From contig NZ_FQYU01000001.1 in assembly GCF_900141855.1 (NCBI RefSeq), positions 1,027,402 to 1,091,401 of the forward strand: 64,000 bases of DNA, given 5' to 3'. The stretch's first letter is position 1; the number at the start of each line of letters is the position of its first letter. A program made the translations under genes and the position numbers. The notes under the pieces were generated by a model. It ran no database searches, was not told where the DNA came from, and was given only the letters and a program-made list of their open reading frames with translations. Below are positions 61,028 to 64,000 of the stretch, in pieces. The stretch comes from Pseudozobellia thermophila. Its GTDB lineage: Bacteria > Bacteroidota > Bacteroidia > Flavobacteriales > Flavobacteriaceae.

Positions 61028-64000
61028 TTAAAATTTAAATAGGGCGAGCGAGTCGCTGTTACGTACTACAATGAGTTGATTTTTCGCAATAAAGAAATCT
61101 CGGACTTGGCCTTTTAGCTGAAAGCCATTGCCGTCTTTTATCGCCTTGAACCGCATATTGCCCAAATTCTCGAGGTATGTCCCATAACTGGCATCGTAGC
61201 GCCCTATTTCGGGCTTTACGCCGTATAGGTTGCCACCGAGCACTAGGTCGAGGTCGCCATCGGCGTCGAAATCGTGTGCGGCGATGGCATATACGGTCGA
61301 ATACTGGGCTTCGACGGGTAGCTGTTGAACCCTGAAGTTCAGGTTGCCGTCGTTGATCAATACTACCGAGGCAAAGGTATTGGCGACCAGGGTATCTGCC
61401 CCCTGAAGCTCCTCAGGCTTGAAGATGGTCGAGATGTCGGCATCCTTGAACGAATTGTAATCGGGAAACCTTTTGGTCAACATTTTTATTTGCGCCGTTA
61501 GGTCGTGGCGAAGGGCATAGGGGTAGTCTTTTCCGTTTTCACCGCGGAAGGCCAAAATGGGGTCGATAAAACCGTTGCCGTCAAAGTCTTTCGAAAATAG
61601 GGTAACGGGGCGGTCTTCCGATGCTTTGAACCTGCTGTTCAGGCCCAGGTTGCCCACGATAAAGTCGGGGTCGCCGTCCCCGTCAAGATCGGCTTTTTCA
61701 ATGGTGTTCCACCAACCCTTGGCCCGAAAGGGGGCGCCATCGGTTCGACGGGTGAACTTGCCTTGGTCGTTAATGAAAATTTCAATGCCCATAAATTCCC
61801 CGACAATGAGGAGGTCTTCGTCATTGTCGTTGTCGATGTCGGCAAATAGGGCATCGGTGACCATACCAATACCGTTTAGGGCGGGAGCCCGTTCGGCGGT
61901 AACTTCCTTAAAGTTTCCTTTTCCGTCGTTTTCCAAAATAAAACCAGAACATGCCGTACCGTATTTAAGGGGAACAATGCGTTCACCGACGAACAGGTCC
62001 ATATCGCCATCGCCATCGATATCGGAGGCGGTTACGGTAGAGGTACTGTGGACACGGGTTCCGGTGGGGAGTTTTTGGTCCGATAATTTAAAATTCCCCT
62101 TTCCGTCATTGAAATACAACCGGTCGATAAAGGCCGATGAACTCTGTGAGAATTCCACTCCTCCGCTGCACACATATAAATCGAGGTCGCCATCGTTGTC
62201 GGCATCGAAAAAAAGGCTTTCGGCATCCTCGGAATTTCTGTTCTTTTCAAAATCGGTGCTGTTCTTTCGGGAAAAACCCTTGGCATGGCCCAGTAAGAGG
62301 GCAGGGGCGTAGCCCTTTGAACCTCCAAGGAAAATATCGGGATGGCCATCGTTGTCGACGTCGGCCATTTGACCTCTCGGGCCTTCGGTGCTGCACATAT
62401 GGTTGAGCAACCGGTCGCGATCAAAATCGACGAATCGATTTTCACGGTGAACAAAATCGATGGTCGAACCGGTTCTTTCAAACAGTTTTTTATCTTCTTT
62501 TCGGTCGTGATCGCCTTCTCTTGCGTCTTTTTCAAAGAGGGTCAATGTGGTGTCTACGGCTATATTCGTCAGTTCGGTTATTTTTCCGGAGGGCCAGATT
62601 ACCCTTGCCGTTACGGGCCTGGCCGATGGAAGTCCGATATTGGGCCGTACGTCCATGCTGGATTGAAACCCCCGTACCGGTTGGTTTTCAATGGTGATGC
62701 CTTCTTCCTCAAGAACCACCTTCGAGCCGATGGCAAAGGTGTTTTTACCTTCTCCCCTTAGGTTCAGTTTCAAGTAATGGCCTTTTTGCCTATCGATGGT
62801 GTTGTTTTTATATATAAAGGCCTCCATATTGAGGTTGTTTACCACCAAGTCTAAATCGCCATCGTTGTCAAGGTCTCCGTAGGCCGATCCGTTGGAGAAA
62901 CTTTCGGTTCTAAGGCCGGAGGTATCGTAGGTCTTGAATTCAAGATTTCCCAAGTTTTTATAGGCGTGGTTTTTCACCTTGTTCGAAGGGATGATATCGA
63001 TAAGTCTGGCGTAGTTGAGGGTGTCGTTGGCAATCATCGATTTCAATATCTCTTCGTTAGATATGTACTGCAGGTAATCTTGGTCCGTTAGGTCGCGGTA
63101 TACGCCATTGGCTATGAACAGGTCTTTGAGACCGTCATTGTCCATGTCGAAGATCAGGGCGCCCCAGCTCCAGTCCGACGCTTCGACGCCGCTCAACCGG
63201 CCAATTTCGCTGAACGAATTGTTGGTGTTGTTCACCTGAAGCGTGTTGCGCGTAAATTGGTGGTAATACCCGGTATTCAGTTTTAATTGGTACTTGTTCC
63301 AGTCTTCAAAGGTGGTTACGCTTTTTAATCGTTCGTAGTCGGAGGGAAGCATTTCGGTAACGAATATGTCGTTGAATCCGTCGTTGTTGATGTCTGCCAT
63401 GTCGGCGCCCATGGATGCCCCGCTTGTGGCGGTAATTTGCTGTTCCAATGACTCTTTGAAGGTGCCGTTTTGTTGATTGATGTAAAGGTAGTCGCGTTCG
63501 AAAAAATCGTTTGATACATAGATGTCTTCCCATCCATCATTATTGACATCGCCAACGGTCACTCCAAGGCCGAAGCCCACGACACTGCCGTAAATACCGG
63601 CTTCTTCGCTAACGTCTACGAACTTGCCTTCCCTATTTTCCATCAACTTGTCGCCTCCCAGGGCATCCCGTTTATGGCGTTCATTGACTTTGAGGTCAAA
63701 ACCGCCAATGGCCTTGTAGGAATTGTTGAGTATATAGGCATCGAGGTCGCCGTCTTTGTCGTAATCGAAAAAGGAGGCATGGGTAGAGAAGCCCTTGTCG
63801 TCAAGGTTGTACTCGGCCGCACGTTCGGTAAAGGTCAAGTCACCGTTGTTGATAAAAAGTTCGTTCTGTTTGTTTTCACCATTGAGGTCTCCCGAGTTGC
63901 AAACGTAGATATCGAGGTATCCGTCACCGTTGATGTCCGCCATCGATACGCCGGTAGACCAGGGTTTGTTGCCGGCGGTACCACTTTTGTCGGTCACGTC
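61028..64000 (-). CDS. VCBS/FG-GAP repeat protein with ASPIC/UnbV domain (5' end beyond window)
   Basis: 991 codons are visible, and the reading frame runs open through the window edge, so the true start lies beyond 64000. An internal GTG at 63997 is not a credible start because the repeat begins before it. The repeats (ADINGDGYLDIYVC, DYDKDGDLDAYIL, GDVNNDGWEDIYV, ADVDNDGHPDIFLGG) match those of the downstream paralogue, as does the ASPIC-like segment VRGFQSSMDVRPNIGLPSAR. The two proteins are related along their full lengths but have diverged well, so the duplication is old. The role is probably as a surface-exposed binding protein. Confidence 0.88.
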   Translation of the reverse strand, partial: DVTDKSGTAGNKPWSTGVSMADINGDGYLDIYVCNSGDLNGENKQNELFINNGDLTFTERAAEYNLDDKGFSTHASFFDYDKDGDLDAYILNNSYKAIGGFDLKVNERHKRDALGGDKLMENREGKFVDVSEEAGIYGSVVGFGLGVTVGDVNNDGWEDIYVSNDFFERDYLYINQQNGTFKESLEQQITATSGASMGADMADINNDGFNDIFVTEMLPSDYERLKSVTTFEDWNKYQLKLNTGYYHQFTRNTLQVNNTNNSFSEIGRLSGVEASDWSWGALIFDMDNDGLKDLFIANGVYRDLTDQDYLQYISNEEILKSMIANDTLNYARLIDIIPSNKVKNHAYKNLGNLEFKTYDTSGLRTESFSNGSAYGDLDNDGDLDLVVNNLNMEAFIYKNNTIDRQKGHYLKLNLRGEGKNTFAIGSKVVLEEEGITIENQPVRGFQSSMDVRPNIGLPSARPVTARVIWPSGKITELTNIAVDTTLTLFEKDAREGDHDRKEDKKLFERTGSTIDFVHRENRFVDFDRDRLLNHMCSTEGPRGQMADVDNDGHPDIFLGGSKGYAPALLLGHAKGFSRKNSTDFEKNRNSEDAESLFFDADNDGDLDLYVCSGGVEFSQSSSAFIDRLYFNDGKGNFKLSDQKLPTGTRVHSTSTVTASDIDGDGDMDLFVGERIVPLKYGTACSGFILENDGKGNFKEVTAERAPALNGIGMVTDALFADIDNDNDEDLLIVGEFMGIEIFINDQGKFTRRTDGAPFRAKGWWNTIEKADLDGDGDPDFIVGNLGLNSRFKASEDRPVTLFSKDFDGNGFIDPILAFRGENGKDYPYALRHDLTAQIKMLTKRFPDYNSFKDADISTIFKPEELQGADTLVANTFASVVLINDGNLNFRVQQLPVEAQYSTVYAIAAHDFDADGDLDLVLGGNLYGVKPEIGRYDASYGTYLENLGNMRFKAIKDGNGFQLKGQVRDFFIAKNQLIVVRNSDSLALFKF

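Noticed and set aside
63997-64000. GTG at 63997 as the start of the last gene
   Set aside because: The frame stays open to the window edge, and the repeat motif continues across this codon, so the gene is cut.

Overview
The window is a chromosomal segment of a marine member of the Flavobacteriaceae (Bacteroidota), most like Zobellia, Pseudozobellia or Maribacter. This is inferred from the gliding ABC transporter genes gldAFG, promoters of the Bacteroidota type (TTG, about 20 bp, then TAnnTTTG), a long acidic tail on ribosomal protein S16, a DnaE polymerase fused to an exonuclease, sulfatases, a vanadium haloperoxidase of the iodoperoxidase type, and many lipoproteins and twin-arginine proteins. 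Base composition looks even. No rRNA, tRNA, CRISPR array, insertion sequence or phage gene was found.

Layout. 1-3.5 kb (minus): gldG (cut by the window edge), gldF, gldA and a small Hsp20-like gene. 3.9-10.4 kb (plus): an L-arabinose operon made of a degenerate-Nudix regulator, ribulokinase, ribulose-phosphate epimerase, a sodium/sugar symporter and arabinose isomerase, with a promoter and a palindromic operator candidate upstream. 10.5-13.7 kb: an exported beta-sandwich protein, a serine/threonine dehydratase-like enzyme and a Gfo/Idh/MocA oxidoreductase. 13.9-18.2 kb: a Y-family polymerase with an error-prone DnaE, preceded by a palindrome. 18.5-26.9 kb: a TIM-barrel isomerase, a membrane-anchored Planctomycete-type cytochrome/DUF1549/DUF1553 protein, its DUF1501 partner, and a two-subunit molybdenum hydroxylase.

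27.1-30.5 kb (minus): a putative copper locus with an MbnP-like lipoprotein, a dihaem MauG/MbnH-like peroxidase, an outer-membrane barrel and a small Cys-containing membrane protein. 30.6-40.1 kb: an acyl-CoA dehydrogenase, a tRNA methyltransferase, two sulfatases, a second TIM-barrel isomerase, a FUSC-type membrane protein, and rpsP-rimM. 40.3-45.2 kb: replicative dnaE and thioredoxin. 45.3-50.2 kb: an HD-PycTM membrane protein divergent from a 1236-residue lipoprotein that joins a metallophosphoesterase, a region with kinase-like motifs, and a beta-barrel. 50.2-57.6 kb: a propeller-like lipoprotein, the haloperoxidase, a second symporter, xylA and xylB. 57.8-64 kb: two tandem VCBS/ASPIC repeat lipoproteins, the second cut by the window edge.

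The arabinose and xylose routes both feed pentoses into the pentose phosphate pathway, each beside an SLC5-type symporter, as expected of an organism that degrades algal polysaccharides. The sulfatases and haloperoxidase fit the same setting. The most unusual signals are: (i) two copies of a small RNA-like element on the minus strand, flanking the molybdenum hydroxylase genes, each with a matching promoter and an intrinsic terminator whose stem pairs fully only as minus-strand RNA; and (ii) the phosphoesterase/kinase-like/barrel fusion next to an HD-PycTM protein.
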